NCBI RefSeq assembly: GCF_029870285.1
Contig: NZ_JACSYA010000024.1
Location: forward strand, 1-64,000
DNA: 64,000 bases
From: Delftia sp. PS-11
GTDB lineage: Bacteria > Pseudomonadota > Gammaproteobacteria > Burkholderiales > Burkholderiaceae_C
Direction: 5' to 3'
Positions within the stretch are counted from its first letter, which is position 1, and each line of letters starts with the position of its first letter. Under the pieces are notes generated by a model. It had not been told where the DNA came from and searched no databases. It saw only the letters and a program-made list of their open reading frames with translations. Both the position numbers and the translations under genes were made by a program. Below are positions 54,688 through 64,000 of the stretch, piece by piece.

Positions 54688-56241
54688 ATGGTGCATGGCC
54701 AGCCGCACAACGGCGGCGGTCATCTGGCGAGGGTCTGCACGGTGAAGCGCGATGCACGGCTTGCCATCAGTTTGCTGGCGCTGGTCTTTGCTTCCTTGCT
54801 GACCGCCACGGCCTGGGAAATATGGTCTGCGCGCCAGCGCACGCTCCACGATGTGGATACCGCCAACGGCAATCTGGTCCAGGCGCTGAACACCTATGCC
54901 GAAGGCGTCATCACCCAGAGTGCCATGCTGCTGCTGGACATCGCCGAGCGTCTGCAGTCCGATGGGGCGGGGGCGGGCCAGCTGCAGCGTGTGCGGGTTC
55001 TGGTCAATCAGCAGCAGAACCTGCTCAGCCAGCTCGATGCCCTGGTGGTGACCGATGCGCAGGGGCGCTGGCTCATGTCCTCGCGAGGGCCTGTACCCGA
55101 CGGTGCGCAAAGCAGCGACCGGCAGTTTTTCCTGCAGCACCGCGACAACCCGTCCTCCGACATCTTCATCGGCCCGCCCATCCGCAGCCGCTCCACAGGC
55201 CAATGGGTGCTGACCATCAGCCGGCGCTATATGGACAGCGAAGGGCGCTTTGCCGGGGTGGCCGTCGTCAACCTGGGAATCGAAAATTTCCTGCGGTTGT
55301 TTGGCAAGATCGACATCGGCGAGCAGGGGGCCATCTCGCTGGTGACCGCAGGCGGCCAGTTGCTGGTGCGCCACCCGTTCCGTGAGCAGGACCTGGGCAG
55401 GGATTTTTCGTCCTCCCCCAATTTTCTGCGCCACTATGCGGGTGCCACGGAAGGCAGGGCAGCATTCAGGTCCGGCATTGATGGCCTGCAGCGGATTTAT
55501 GCCTTCCGCCGCAGCGAGCGCTATCCCATCGTGACCTCTGTGGCCCAGGGCCAGCAGGAGGTGCTGCACCAGTGGCACCGCCAGACCCAGGTCATTGTCG
55601 CCGTGGTGCTGGCGGTCATGGCGGTGATGGCCATCATCGGCTGGCGCCTGACAGCCGCAATGCGCCAGCGCACCCGCGCCGAACAGTCGCTGGTACAGGC
55701 GCGCGAGGAACTGATAGAGGCCAATCGCCGCCTGGAGACGCTGGCTGCGCAGGACCCGCTCACAGGGCTGGCCAACCGGCGCCGCTTCGATGAAGTGCTG
55801 CAGCAGGAGGTCCTGCGTGCTGCCCGCGATGGCAGTGCGCTGTCGCTGCTGCTCATCGATCTTGACTATTTCAAACGCTACAACGACAGCTATGGCCATG
55901 TACAGGGCGATGCCTGTCTGCAGGCCGTAGGCCATGTGCTGCAGCAGATGGCCCGCCGGCCCGGTGATCTGGCGGCACGCTACGGTGGCGAAGAGATGGC
56001 GCTCATCCTGCCTGGCACCACGCTGGAAGGAGCGCTCAGCCAGGCCCGACGGCTGCTGGACGATGTGCAGGGACTGGGGGCGGAGCACCGCGCCAGCCCT
56101 TTCGGCCAGGTGACGGCCAGCGTGGGGGCTGCCGTGCTGGACCCGGCGACCGGTACAGACGCCGCCACGCAACTGGTGCAGGCGGCCGACCGTGCGCTGT
56201 ACCGTGCCAAGGAAGCCGGGCGCAACTGTGTCAAAAGCTGA
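54688..56241 (+). CDS. Membrane-bound diguanylate cyclase with periplasmic sensor
   Basis: A protein of up to 517 residues. TM1 lies at about 26-43 and TM2 at about 305-325, enclosing a dCache/CHASE-like sensor of some 260 residues. A GGDEF domain follows: DPLTGLANRRRFDE, LIDLDYFKRYNDSYGH, and the active-site loop GGEEM at 433-437, in which the usual last Phe is Met. The product-inhibition site RxxD (RPGD) lies five residues before it. It should make cyclic di-GMP in response to an unknown periplasmic signal. The start may be a GTG about 17 codons after ATG 54688. Confidence 0.88.
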   Translation: MVHGQPHNGGGHLARVCTVKRDARLAISLLALVFASLLTATAWEIWSARQRTLHDVDTANGNLVQALNTYAEGVITQSAMLLLDIAERLQSDGAGAGQLQRVRVLVNQQQNLLSQLDALVVTDAQGRWLMSSRGPVPDGAQSSDRQFFLQHRDNPSSDIFIGPPIRSRSTGQWVLTISRRYMDSEGRFAGVAVVNLGIENFLRLFGKIDIGEQGAISLVTAGGQLLVRHPFREQDLGRDFSSSPNFLRHYAGATEGRAAFRSGIDGLQRIYAFRRSERYPIVTSVAQGQQEVLHQWHRQTQVIVAVVLAVMAVMAIIGWRLTAAMRQRTRAEQSLVQAREELIEANRRLETLAAQDPLTGLANRRRFDEVLQQEVLRAARDGSALSLLLIDLDYFKRYNDSYGHVQGDACLQAVGHVLQQMARRPGDLAARYGGEEMALILPGTTLEGALSQARRLLDDVQGLGAEHRASPFGQVTASVGAAVLDPATGTDAATQLVQAADRALYRAKEAGRNCVKS

Positions 56242-56261
56242 CCGGCAGGCAGCCGCGTGCC

Positions 56262-56744
56262 TCAGTCTGCAGTGGCGGCCACGACCTGGTGCTTGAGCTC
56301 GCCCAGTGCCTGGAACAGCGCGTGGCGGCTGGCCTCCGGCATGTCGCCGAACAGTCCGGTGATCCAGGACTCATGCGCCTTGGCCATGCGCGCAAAAGTC
56401 TCGCGCCCCACGGGCGTGAGCTGCAGCACCGAGCTGCGCCGGTCGGACTCCACCTTGGTGCGCACCACCAGGCCTTCTTTTTCGAGCTGGTCGGCAATGC
56501 CCGTGATGTTGCCGCTGGTGACCATCATGTGGCGTGACAGCTCGCCCATCTTCATGCCCTCGGGCGCGCGCTGCAGCTGGGCCATCAGATCGAAGCGGGG
56601 CAGGGTGGTGTCGAACTCGCTGCGCAGGCGGTTGCGGATCTCCCCTTCAATGAGATTGCAGCAGGTCAGCATGCGCAGCCACAGCCGCAGCGCCTGGTGG
56701 TCGCCGGGCGCTGCGCGCGATTCGAGGTCGGGTGCATCGGTCAT
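56262..56744 (-). CDS. MarR-family transcriptional regulator
   Basis: A 160-residue winged-helix regulator. The DNA-recognition part is MKMGELSRHMMVTSGNITGIADQLEKEGLVVR, with the wing at ESDRRSSVLQLTPVGR, cited in part. The ATG overlaps the stop of the esterase gene (ATGA), so the two are co-transcribed. A palindrome at 57699-57718 in the divergent promoter region is a candidate operator, so it may control both its own operon and the liv-type operon, with a small aromatic ligand as inducer. Confidence 0.9.
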   Translation of the reverse strand: MTDAPDLESRAAPGDHQALRLWLRMLTCCNLIEGEIRNRLRSEFDTTLPRFDLMAQLQRAPEGMKMGELSRHMMVTSGNITGIADQLEKEGLVVRTKVESDRRSSVLQLTPVGRETFARMAKAHESWITGLFGDMPEASRHALFQALGELKHQVVAATAD

Positions 56745-57646
56745 GGCTGGCGGTGTGTCGTGGAAGGCGGGCGCAGGCCCATCTGCGCCAAAATGGCGCA
56801 GGTCAGCGGGCTGGCAGGGTCGTTGAGCGTGAGCACGATGTCGAAATGGTTGGTGCCGGGCATGGCCACGTATTGGCCCGGATGTCCGCGTGCCTGCCAG
56901 GCCGCCAGATAGTCGTCGCTCTGGCGCTTGAATTCGGCGGTCTCGGTTTCGCCGTAGCTGACAATCAGCGGACAGCCCATGCCGGGTGGCTGCAGGGCGG
57001 GACTGTTGCGGATCGCATCCTCCTCGCTCAGCCGCATCCATTCGTTGATATGGGTGTGCACCAGCGGTTGCAGGTCGAACAGGCCCGACAGCGGCGCCGC
57101 GCCGCGCACCACGTCCTCGGGCACGCCGTAGTCTGCGTGCCAGCCCCCCGTCAGCAGCATGCCGGCCAGATGGCCTCCGGCCGAGCTGCCACAGACATGG
57201 ATGCGCCGTGGGTCGCCGCCATGGCGGGCGATATGGGCATGGACCCAGGCCAGCGCGCGCCGGTTCTGGTCCACGATGCGGTCCAGCGTGACAGCCGGGG
57301 CCAGCGAATAGTTGACAGCCACCACCACGGCGCCTGCCTGCGTGAAGGCTGGCGCCATGCTGCTGGAATCGTCCTTGGACAACAGCCGCCAGTAGCCGCC
57401 ATGGATGAACACGAAGACCGGCGCTCCCGTCGCCGGCGCCGTGCCGCTGGCAGCGGGGAAAATATCCAGCAGCTCGTCGGCATGCGGGCCGTAAGGCACG
57501 TCCAGCGCGCATGGCAGGCTCTGGCGCGCAGCCCGGCTTTCGTCGGCATAGGCCCGGATGATGGGCGTGATGTCAGGCACCGTCGCGCGGGCGTTGTACT
57601 GGACATCGAGTCCGGCGCGGTCATATTGGCGGTAGAGTGCGGTCAT
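56741..57646 (-). CDS. Alpha/beta hydrolase, arylformamidase-like
   Basis: A 301-residue serine hydrolase of the esterase/lipase (HSL) and kynurenine-formamidase group. The oxyanion motif HGGYW is at 82-86 and the nucleophile is S155 in GSSAGG; a catalytic His is likely in GTNHFD near 268-273. HGGYW rather than HGGGW is typical of arylformamidases. It may hydrolyse an N-formyl or ester bond in an aromatic compound imported by the divergent transporter. It is the first gene of the esterase-marR unit. Confidence 0.85.
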   Translation of the reverse strand: MTALYRQYDRAGLDVQYNARATVPDITPIIRAYADESRAARQSLPCALDVPYGPHADELLDIFPAASGTAPATGAPVFVFIHGGYWRLLSKDDSSSMAPAFTQAGAVVVAVNYSLAPAVTLDRIVDQNRRALAWVHAHIARHGGDPRRIHVCGSSAGGHLAGMLLTGGWHADYGVPEDVVRGAAPLSGLFDLQPLVHTHINEWMRLSEEDAIRNSPALQPPGMGCPLIVSYGETETAEFKRQSDDYLAAWQARGHPGQYVAMPGTNHFDIVLTLNDPASPLTCAILAQMGLRPPSTTHRQP

Positions 57647-57698
57647 GCAATGGTGGGTGCGGCAGGCATTGGTACAAGTCCCAGACTTGCTCTGCAAA

Positions 57699-57718
57699 AT
57701 ACTTTAAACCTAAACTAT
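57699..57718. promoter_or_regulatory. Candidate MarR-type operator in the divergent promoter region
   Basis: ATACTTTA (57699-57706), AACC, TAAACTAT (57711-57718) form a 20-bp palindrome with one arm mismatch. It lies 53 bp upstream of the esterase start and 110 bp upstream of the binding-protein start. AT-rich palindromes of this size are usual MarR sites. Confidence 0.55.
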
Positions 57719-57827
57719 GCCGCATGCCATCCCCGCATATACCCGTTGCGGGGCACCTTCTGCAGCCAACCTTCAAGACACCTTCATCGATTGCCATCCG
57801 CGCAGCCCGCGCAAGGAGCACAGCAGC

Positions 57828-59003
57828 ATGCGTTTCGTCACCACCTTCCTGGCCGCGGCGGCCTTGTCCCCGGCTTTTGTTCCCATGCTGGCGCATGCGG
57901 ACACCATCAAGGTCGGCATTGCCAACGACATCTCCGGCCCCTTCGCCGCGCTGGGCGCAGAGGCCCGCGACGGCTTCAACCTCGCCATCAAGCAGCTCGG
58001 CGGCAAGCTGGGCGGCCAGCCCGCTGAATTCCTGCAGACCGACATGGGCGGCAACCCCGACCAGGCGCGCCAGCTGGTCACGCGCTACCTGCAGCGCGAC
58101 AAGATCGATTTCTTCACGGGGCCCATCGGCTCCAACGTGGCCCTGGCCGTGGGGCCTGCGCTGTTCGGAGCCAAGGTGCCCTATCTGTCCAACAACCCCG
58201 GACCCAGCCAGTTCGCGGGTGCGCAGTGCAATGCCTACTGGTTCGGCACCTCCTACCAGAACGACGCCTTCCACGAAGCAGCCGGCAAGCTGGCAGCCGA
58301 CCGGGGCTTCAAGAAAATGTTCATCATGGCGCCCGACTACCCGGCGGGCAAGGACGCGCTGACAGGCTTCAAGCGCGGCTACAAGGCCGCGCCCGGCGAC
58401 GAGGTCTACACCAAGCTGGGCCAGATCGACTACGCGGCCGAACTGGCCCAGATCCGTGCGGCCAAGCCCGATGCAGTCTATATCTTCCTGCCGGGGGGCA
58501 TGGGCATCAACTTCGTCAAGCAGTTCGTCTCCACGGGCCTGTCGCAAAGCATCAAGCTCGTCGGCCCGGGCTTCTCGGCCGACGAGGACGTGATCCAGGC
58601 CGTGGGCGAACCCATGCTGGGCATGGTCAACACCGCGCAATGGGCGCATGACCTGGACGTGCCGCAGAACAAGGCCTTCGTCGAAGCCTTCCGCAAGGAA
58701 TACAAGGGCCGCAACCCCTCGGTCTACGCGGCCCAGGCCTACGACGTGATCATGGCCATGGATGCCGCCGTCAAGCAGGCCGGCGGCAAGGCCTCGGACC
58801 GCCAGGCCATCGTCAAGGCGCTGGAAAAAGCCGACTACGCCTCGGTGCGCGGCCCCTTCACCTACGGCAAGAACCACTATCCCATCCAGGCCTACTACCA
58901 GCGCGTGATCGAAAAGGACGCCAGCGGCCGCATCACCAACAAACTGGTGGGCAAGGTGTTCGACAAGTACCAGGACGTTTACGCAGGCGACTGCAAGATG
59001 TGA
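57828..59003 (+). CDS. Branched-chain-type ABC transporter substrate-binding protein
   Basis: A 391-residue periplasmic protein of the LivJ type. A signal peptide (to about 24, LAHA) is followed by DTIKVGIANDISGPFAALGAEARDGFNLAI, quoted in part, the start of the type I binding fold. AAGGAG precedes ATG 57828. It heads a five-gene operon with both permeases and both ATPases. The divergent arylformamidase-like gene hints at an aromatic or amide ligand rather than leucine. Confidence 0.92.
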   Translation: MRFVTTFLAAAALSPAFVPMLAHADTIKVGIANDISGPFAALGAEARDGFNLAIKQLGGKLGGQPAEFLQTDMGGNPDQARQLVTRYLQRDKIDFFTGPIGSNVALAVGPALFGAKVPYLSNNPGPSQFAGAQCNAYWFGTSYQNDAFHEAAGKLAADRGFKKMFIMAPDYPAGKDALTGFKRGYKAAPGDEVYTKLGQIDYAAELAQIRAAKPDAVYIFLPGGMGINFVKQFVSTGLSQSIKLVGPGFSADEDVIQAVGEPMLGMVNTAQWAHDLDVPQNKAFVEAFRKEYKGRNPSVYAAQAYDVIMAMDAAVKQAGGKASDRQAIVKALEKADYASVRGPFTYGKNHYPIQAYYQRVIEKDASGRITNKLVGKVFDKYQDVYAGDCKM

Positions 59004-59110
59004 TGCCCGCCGCCACGCCCGGCCGGGCGTGGCGGATCTGGATATTCCAGGCCGGATGATTTGTTGTGGCCGCGCGCGGGTCCCCGCGCCTGCGGCAGGG
59101 AGGCGTGTGG

Positions 59111-60031
59111 ATGACGTGGACACTGCTCATAGAGCAATTGCTCAACGGCCTGCAGTTCGGGCTGATGCTGTTTCTGATCGCTGCCGGGCTGACACTGGTG
59201 TTCGGCATCATGGACATCATGAACCTGGCCCATGGCTCGCTGTACATGGCCGGGGCCTACGTGGCGGCCGAAACCATGCAGCGCACCGGCTCCTTCACGG
59301 CGGCCGTGCTGGTGGCTGCCGTGGCCACGGGCGCTGCAGGCCTGGTGCTGGAGCTGGTGCTGATACGGCGGCTGGCCGTGCGCGACCACCTGGCCCAGGT
59401 GCTGGGCAGCTATGCGGTCATCCTGATTGCCAATGACCTGGTCAAGATGGTCTGGGGCCCGGCGCCCGTGATGCTCAACATGCCGGCGGCGCTGTCGGGG
59501 CCTGTGCAGCTGCTGCCCGACCTCATGTACCCGGCCTACCGCCTGATGATCATCGTCTTCGGGCTGGCCGCCGCGCTGGGCCTGTACCTGTTCGTGACAC
59601 GCACGCGTGCCGGCGTGCTGGTGCGTGCCGGCGCCTCCAACCGCCAGATGGCCACCCTCATGGGCGTGCGCGTGCCGCTGCTGTTTCTGGGCGTGTTTGC
59701 GCTGGGCGCCATGCTGGCGGCTGTGGCGGGCGCGCTGCTGGGGCCCATCACCTCGGTGCAGGTCGGCATGGGCGAAGACATCCTCATCCTGGTGCTGGTG
59801 TGCATCGTCATCGGCGGCATCGGCTCCATACGCGGAGCCCTGGTCGGCGCGCTGCTGGTGGGCATGGTGGACACGGCAGGGCGGGCCTTCCTGCCCATGC
59901 TGCTGCGCCAGGTGTTCTCCCCGGCGGTGGCCTCCAGCGTGGGGCCCACGCTGGCCGCGATCTCCATCTATGTGCTGATGGCTGCCATCCTTGTTTACCG
60001 GCCCTCGGGCCTTTTTCCTGCACGGGGCTGA
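59111..60031 (+). CDS. Branched-chain-type ABC transporter permease (LivH)
   Basis: A 306-residue inner-membrane permease with LLNGLQFGLMLFLIAAGLTL and MDIMNLAHGSLYMAGAYVA, the LivH signature. ATG 59111 is preferred, with GGAGGC upstream; an ATG at 59066 would add 15 non-conserved residues. About eight helices. Confidence 0.92.
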   Translation: MTWTLLIEQLLNGLQFGLMLFLIAAGLTLVFGIMDIMNLAHGSLYMAGAYVAAETMQRTGSFTAAVLVAAVATGAAGLVLELVLIRRLAVRDHLAQVLGSYAVILIANDLVKMVWGPAPVMLNMPAALSGPVQLLPDLMYPAYRLMIIVFGLAAALGLYLFVTRTRAGVLVRAGASNRQMATLMGVRVPLLFLGVFALGAMLAAVAGALLGPITSVQVGMGEDILILVLVCIVIGGIGSIRGALVGALLVGMVDTAGRAFLPMLLRQVFSPAVASSVGPTLAAISIYVLMAAILVYRPSGLFPARG

Positions 60032-60034
60032 ACC

Positions 60035-60973
60035 ATGGGGCAACGCAGCTTCCTCTGGACCGCGCTCGCGCTGCTGGCCCTGGCGGTATTCCCGCTGGTG
60101 GCGCCCGCGCTGGGCCTGGATTTCTATATCTCCTTCGTGCGCCGCGTGCTGATCTACGCGCTGGCCGCCACCAGCCTGAACCTGATCCTGGGCTATGGCG
60201 GCATGGTGGCTCTTGGCCATGCAGCCTTCCTCGGCGCGGGAGCCTACGCCGTCGGCATTCTGTCCATGCACGGCATGACCTCGGCCCTGGTGGCCTGGCC
60301 CGCCGCCGCGCTGCTGGCCGGGCTGCTGGCCGCCATCACCGGAGCCATTTCGCTGCGCACGCGCGGCGTGTACTTCATCATGATCACGCTGGCGTTTGCA
60401 CAGATGCTGTTCTACATCTTCATTTCGCTGCGCCAGTACGGCGGCGAGGACGGACTGAACCTGCCCGGCCACTCCGTGCTGCCGGGGCTGGACCTGGGCC
60501 ATGACGCAACCTTCTACTACGTGGTGCTGGCGCTGTTCGCCGCGCTGATGGCCCTGTTCGGGCGGCTGGTGGACTCGCGCTTCGGCAAGGCGCTGCAAGG
60601 CGTGCGCGAAAACGAGTCGCGCATGGAATCCCTGGGCTACCCGGCCTACCGCCTCAAGCTCGTGGCCTTCGTGCTCAGCGGGGCCGTGGCCGGACTGGCA
60701 GGCGCGCTGCTGGCCAACCACAACCTGTTCATCTCGCCCAGCCTCATGCACTGGACCCAGTCGGCCAACCTGCTGATCATGGTGCTGGTGGGCGGCATCG
60801 GCCTGCGCTGGGGCGGCGTGGCAGGCGCAGTGGTGATGCTGGTGCTGGAAGAAGTGCTGCGCATGTGGACCGAATACTGGCACCTGCCGCTGGGCCTGCT
60901 GCTGCTGTGCGTGGTGTTCGGCGCGCCGCGCGGACTCATGGGCCTGTGGCCCGCGCGAAAGGGGCAGGCATGA
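60035..60973 (+). CDS. Branched-chain-type ABC transporter permease (LivM)
   Basis: A 312-residue permease with LNLILGYGGMVALGHAAFLG and, later, VGGIGLRWGGVAGAVVMLVL, typical of LivM. It starts three bases after the livH stop and overlaps the ATPase gene by ATGA. Confidence 0.92.
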   Translation: MGQRSFLWTALALLALAVFPLVAPALGLDFYISFVRRVLIYALAATSLNLILGYGGMVALGHAAFLGAGAYAVGILSMHGMTSALVAWPAAALLAGLLAAITGAISLRTRGVYFIMITLAFAQMLFYIFISLRQYGGEDGLNLPGHSVLPGLDLGHDATFYYVVLALFAALMALFGRLVDSRFGKALQGVRENESRMESLGYPAYRLKLVAFVLSGAVAGLAGALLANHNLFISPSLMHWTQSANLLIMVLVGGIGLRWGGVAGAVVMLVLEEVLRMWTEYWHLPLGLLLLCVVFGAPRGLMGLWPARKGQA

Positions 60974-61772
60974 ACACCACCCGTCATGGCGCGGCCTCTT
61001 CCATGCCCGCCCTGGAGGCCCGGGGCCTGGTGCGGCGCTTCGGCGCCCTGCTGGCGACCGACCATGTCTCGCTGTCGCTGGCGCCCGGCGAAATCCATGC
61101 GCTGATCGGCCCCAACGGCGCAGGCAAATCCACGCTGATCCACCTGCTGTCAGGCACGCTGGCGGCTGACGCGGGCACGCTGGCCCTGGCCGGGCGCGAC
61201 GTGACGGCGCTCAACGCCCACCAGCGCGTGGCGGCAGGGCTGTCGCGCTCCTTTCAGATCACCAATATCTTCAAGCAGTCCAGCGTGCTGGACAACCTGG
61301 TGCTGGCCGTGCAGGCGCATGCGGGCAGCAGCTTTCGCTTCTGGCGGCCGCGCGCGGCTGAAACCGCGCTGTACGAGCAGGCGCGCGAACTGGCGCGCGA
61401 GTGCGCCATCGACGCCAGCCTGCTGCAGCGGCCCGCAGGCACACTGCCGCATGGCGAGCAGCGCAAACTGGAATTTGCGCTGGCCCTGGCCGCGCGCCCC
61501 GGCGTGCTGCTGCTGGACGAGCCCATGGCCGGCATGGGGCCTGATGAAACGCTGCGCCTGACCGAACTGATCGAGTCGCTGCGCGGGCGCGCCGCCATGC
61601 TGCTGGTCGAGCACGACATGCAGGCCGTATTCCGTCTGGCCGACCGCATCTCGGTCCTGGTCTATGGCCGCATCATCGCCACCGGCACGCCCGATGAAAT
61701 CCGTGCCAATGCCGATGTGCGGCAGGCCTATCTGGGCGACGAAGAAGCGGGTGACCAAGAAAAGGAGGGCGC

Positions 61773-61776
<4 letters not shown>
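60970..61776 (+). CDS. Branched-chain-type ABC transporter ATPase (LivG)
   Basis: A 268-residue ATPase: GPNGAGKST, a degenerate signature LPHGEQRKLEFALAL as is usual in LivG, LLLLDEPMAGM and VEHDMQ. ATG 60970 overlaps the livM stop; the next gene overlaps this one in turn. Confidence 0.92.
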
Positions 61777-62480
<704 letters not shown>

Positions 62481-62507
62481 GCGCCCCATCAGCGCGCAGA
62501 GCCATTT

Positions 62508-62546
62508 GGCATGGATGTACTGACTGGCAGTCAATACATCCATGCC
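62508..62546 (+). terminator. 39-bp inverted repeat after the liv-type operon
   Basis: GGCATGGATGTA (62508-62519) and TACATCCATGCC (62535-62546) are perfect arms of 12 bp; the interior adds TGACTG/CAGTCA pairing. No T-run follows. It is either a 3'-end hairpin of the operon or a regulator site. Confidence 0.6.
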
Positions 62547-62588
62547 TTCAATAAATGTAAATCTCTGCATATCTTGTTGCTGAATTTT

Positions 62589-62608
62589 GATTTGATGCAT
62601 GTCAAATC
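62589..62608. promoter_or_regulatory. Palindrome containing an FNR/ANR-like box
   Basis: GATTTGATGCATGTCAAATC is a perfect or near-perfect 20-bp palindrome. Its core, TTGAT-GCAT-GTCAA (62592-62605), differs from the FNR consensus TTGAT-N4-ATCAA at one base. It may place a downstream promoter under oxygen control, but no gene starts within 380 bp. Confidence 0.5.
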
Positions 62609-62994
62609 AGTGTCTGCTGAAAACCTCATGGTTTGCATGAAGAAGCCGCAAACCCTGCGTCGCAGGCTGCGCGCCAGTGCGCCTGCCGGGGCGGCTGCAA
62701 TGCGCGGCAAGCCCGAAAACAGGTTGGAATATCTGTCCACCCCTTCGTCAGAAAATTCCCGTACACCTCCAGTATTGGTGCCGATGCGACTTTGGCATTA
62801 AGACTAGTCTTATTTATTTCCTCAAAATACTAAGAGAAATCTGATTTTTTGATTTCGGCTTGAAATTATTATTTTTTTGCTTAGTATTTGAAGATATTCA
62901 TGAGCATGCAACCATATGTCCGGGGCCATTTTTTTCCGGCGGCCTGCTGTTTCCAGCAAAAACCTTGATTCCACTGAGGGGGAGGTGCGCGCGC

Positions 62995-63453
62995 GTGGCG
63001 GCAATCAATTTTCGGACGGACTCTGGCCGAATGGCCTATGGCTTCACCTTGATCGAAGTCATGATTGTGGTCGCCATGCTGGCGATTCTGGCGGCCATCG
63101 CACTGCCGGGCTACAGCGATTACGTCCAGCGTGCACGCATTGTCGAGGCCGTCACGGCGCTGGCCGACATGGGAGGCAAGCTGGAGCAGTATTTCCAGGA
63201 CACGCGCAGCTATGTGGGGGCGTGCAGTGCCGATACCGTGGCTCCCAAGCCTGCAGATACGCCTTACTTCGAGTACGCCTGCCCGACCCTGACGGCAACG
63301 CAGGCCGAGGTCACCGCCACGGGCAAGGGCGGCATGGCCGGCTTCAGGTTCCAGATCGATGCCAACGGCCGGCGTACCACGCCTTCCGTTCCCTCGGGGT
63401 GGACAGCCCCCTCGGGCAACTGCTGGTCCACCCGCAAGGACGGGAGCTGCTGA
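62995..63453 (+). CDS. Type IV pilin-like protein (PilE family)
   Basis: A prepilin of 140-152 residues with the PilD cleavage motif G|FTLIEVMIVVAMLAILAAIA, quoted only to its first 20 residues, and E5 of the mature protein present. The C-terminal part has Cys pairs (CSAD, YACP, NCW, GSC) that could form the pilin disulfide loop. GTG 62995, with GGGAGG upstream, gives a leader of 16 residues with charges; ATG 63031 gives only four residues before F. It overlaps the next pilin gene by TGATG and is probably a minor pilin. Confidence 0.88.
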   Translation: MAAINFRTDSGRMAYGFTLIEVMIVVAMLAILAAIALPGYSDYVQRARIVEAVTALADMGGKLEQYFQDTRSYVGACSADTVAPKPADTPYFEYACPTLTATQAEVTATGKGGMAGFRFQIDANGRRTTPSVPSGWTAPSGNCWSTRKDGSC

Positions 63454-64000
63454 TGGCTGCCATCTGGCATGTGCGCGGGTTCACGCTGGTCGAGCTGCTG
63501 GTGGGCATGGCCCTCATGGCGATGCTGCTTTTGCTGATGCTGCCCTCGTCCAGCATCTATCTGGCCGATGCCCGCATCCGCGCGGCGGCGCAGGCCTACT
63601 ACAGCGGCGCGCAATCGGCCCGGGCCGAAGCCATGCGCCGCAATGCCCCAGTGCACATTGTGCTCACGGACGAGCCTGACACAGCGCCTTTGCAGGAGAG
63701 CGCCAGCGGCCGTGGCTGGGCCGTGCTGGCGGGCGGTGCCGTGGTCCGCAGCCGGCCCGCCGCCGAGGGGCAGGCCCATGCCCTGTCGGTCAGCGCCAGC
63801 GCTGCCAGCCTGGGGTTCGACAGCCTGGGCGCCAGCCGCTACAGCGGGGACTACGCCGTGGATTTTTCTGCCCCCGCCCAGGGCACCTGCCTTGCCCAAT
63901 CCGGTGCGCAGCGCTGCCTGCGCGTTGTCGTGTCGCGCGGCGGGCAGATTCGCCTGTGCGATCCCTCCATCACGACCGAAGGCGACAACCGCAAATGCTG
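63453..64000 (+). CDS. Minor pilin, FimT/GspH family (cut by the window edge)
   Basis: The first 182 residues of a second prepilin. The leader is MAAIWHVRG and the mature part begins FTLVELLVGMALMAMLLLLM. The globular part has SARAEAMRRNAPVHIVLT, where FimT and GspH proteins carry SARSEAIRRN-type sequence. FimT primes type IV pilus assembly and may bind DNA during uptake. Starts inside the stop of the previous gene. The remaining pilin cluster likely continues to the right. Confidence 0.88.
   Translation, partial: MAAIWHVRGFTLVELLVGMALMAMLLLLMLPSSSIYLADARIRAAAQAYYSGAQSARAEAMRRNAPVHIVLTDEPDTAPLQESASGRGWAVLAGGAVVRSRPAAEGQAHALSVSASAASLGFDSLGASRYSGDYAVDFSAPAQGTCLAQSGAQRCLRVVVSRGGQIRLCDPSITTEGDNRKC

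Larger units (their letters stand above)
62481..62994. other. Long AT-rich intergenic region before the pilin genes
   Basis: About 510 bp with a large hairpin (62508-62546), an FNR-type site inside a 20-bp palindrome (62589-62608) and an AT-rich tract at 62800-62885 that may hold the pilin promoter. Open frames here (for example 62633-62833) show no protein-like features. Confidence 0.55.

Noticed and set aside
62633..62833. 66-codon open frame upstream of the pilin
   Set aside because: No ribosome site, no recognisable composition, and it overlaps a structured AT-rich regulatory region.

Overview
The window is high-GC DNA from a betaproteobacterium, most likely a Comamonadaceae member near Delftia, Comamonas or Acidovorax. 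That placement rests on how the proteins read, the codon use, the gene orders seen here and the abundance of branched-chain-type ABC transporters. It is an inference; no 16S gene lies in the window.

Layout. 1-4809 holds a 2Fe-2S/flavin reductase and a branched-chain-type ABC transporter in which a LivM permease is fused to a LivG ATPase. 4862-7365 (minus) holds a secreted alpha/beta hydrolase and a chemoreceptor. 7366-11650 is a decayed mobile zone next to tRNA-Ser(GGA): an IS110-type transposase tail, an HPr-kinase-like pseudogene, one intact gene (manC) and two broken IS5-family transposases. 12062-15297 carries a second chemoreceptor and a convergent NfeD/stomatin pair. 15447-17891 is a large PLP-dependent basic amino acid decarboxylase. 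17979-20258 (minus) pairs HMG-CoA lyase with a CaiB-type CoA-transferase behind a palindromic operator. 20372-22494 (minus) is a Fur-box-controlled operon of orfX, Mn-superoxide dismutase and a ZIP transporter. fabI and a yejABEF peptide transporter follow. 29596-32127 encodes multiheme c-type cytochromes and a thioredoxin-like protein. 32521-37287 is an iron-uptake unit: TonB receptor with an STN domain, PvdO-like lipoprotein, PepSY membrane protein and a small membrane protein. 37624-45877 is the conserved rimP-nusA-infB-rbfA-truB-typA translation cluster. After a TPP riboswitch, 46158-52033 is a tight six-gene operon. The rest holds an acyltransferase-like membrane protein, two small orphans, a diguanylate cyclase, an esterase-MarR pair divergent from a complete liv-type ABC operon (57828-62480), and the start of a type IV minor pilin cluster.

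Most notable system. A TPP riboswitch (about 46002-46079) precedes genes for a LuxE-like acyl-protein synthetase, a LuxC-like acyl reductase, an NMT1/THI5-like ABC importer (ATPase, permease, Tat-type binding protein) and an SDR oxidoreductase. Together they could import a carboxylated thiamin fragment and reduce it acid to aldehyde to alcohol, giving a usable thiamin precursor such as HMP. The sequence shows the riboswitch, the operon structure and the protein families; the substrate and pathway are inferred. I do not know of a published description of this combination.
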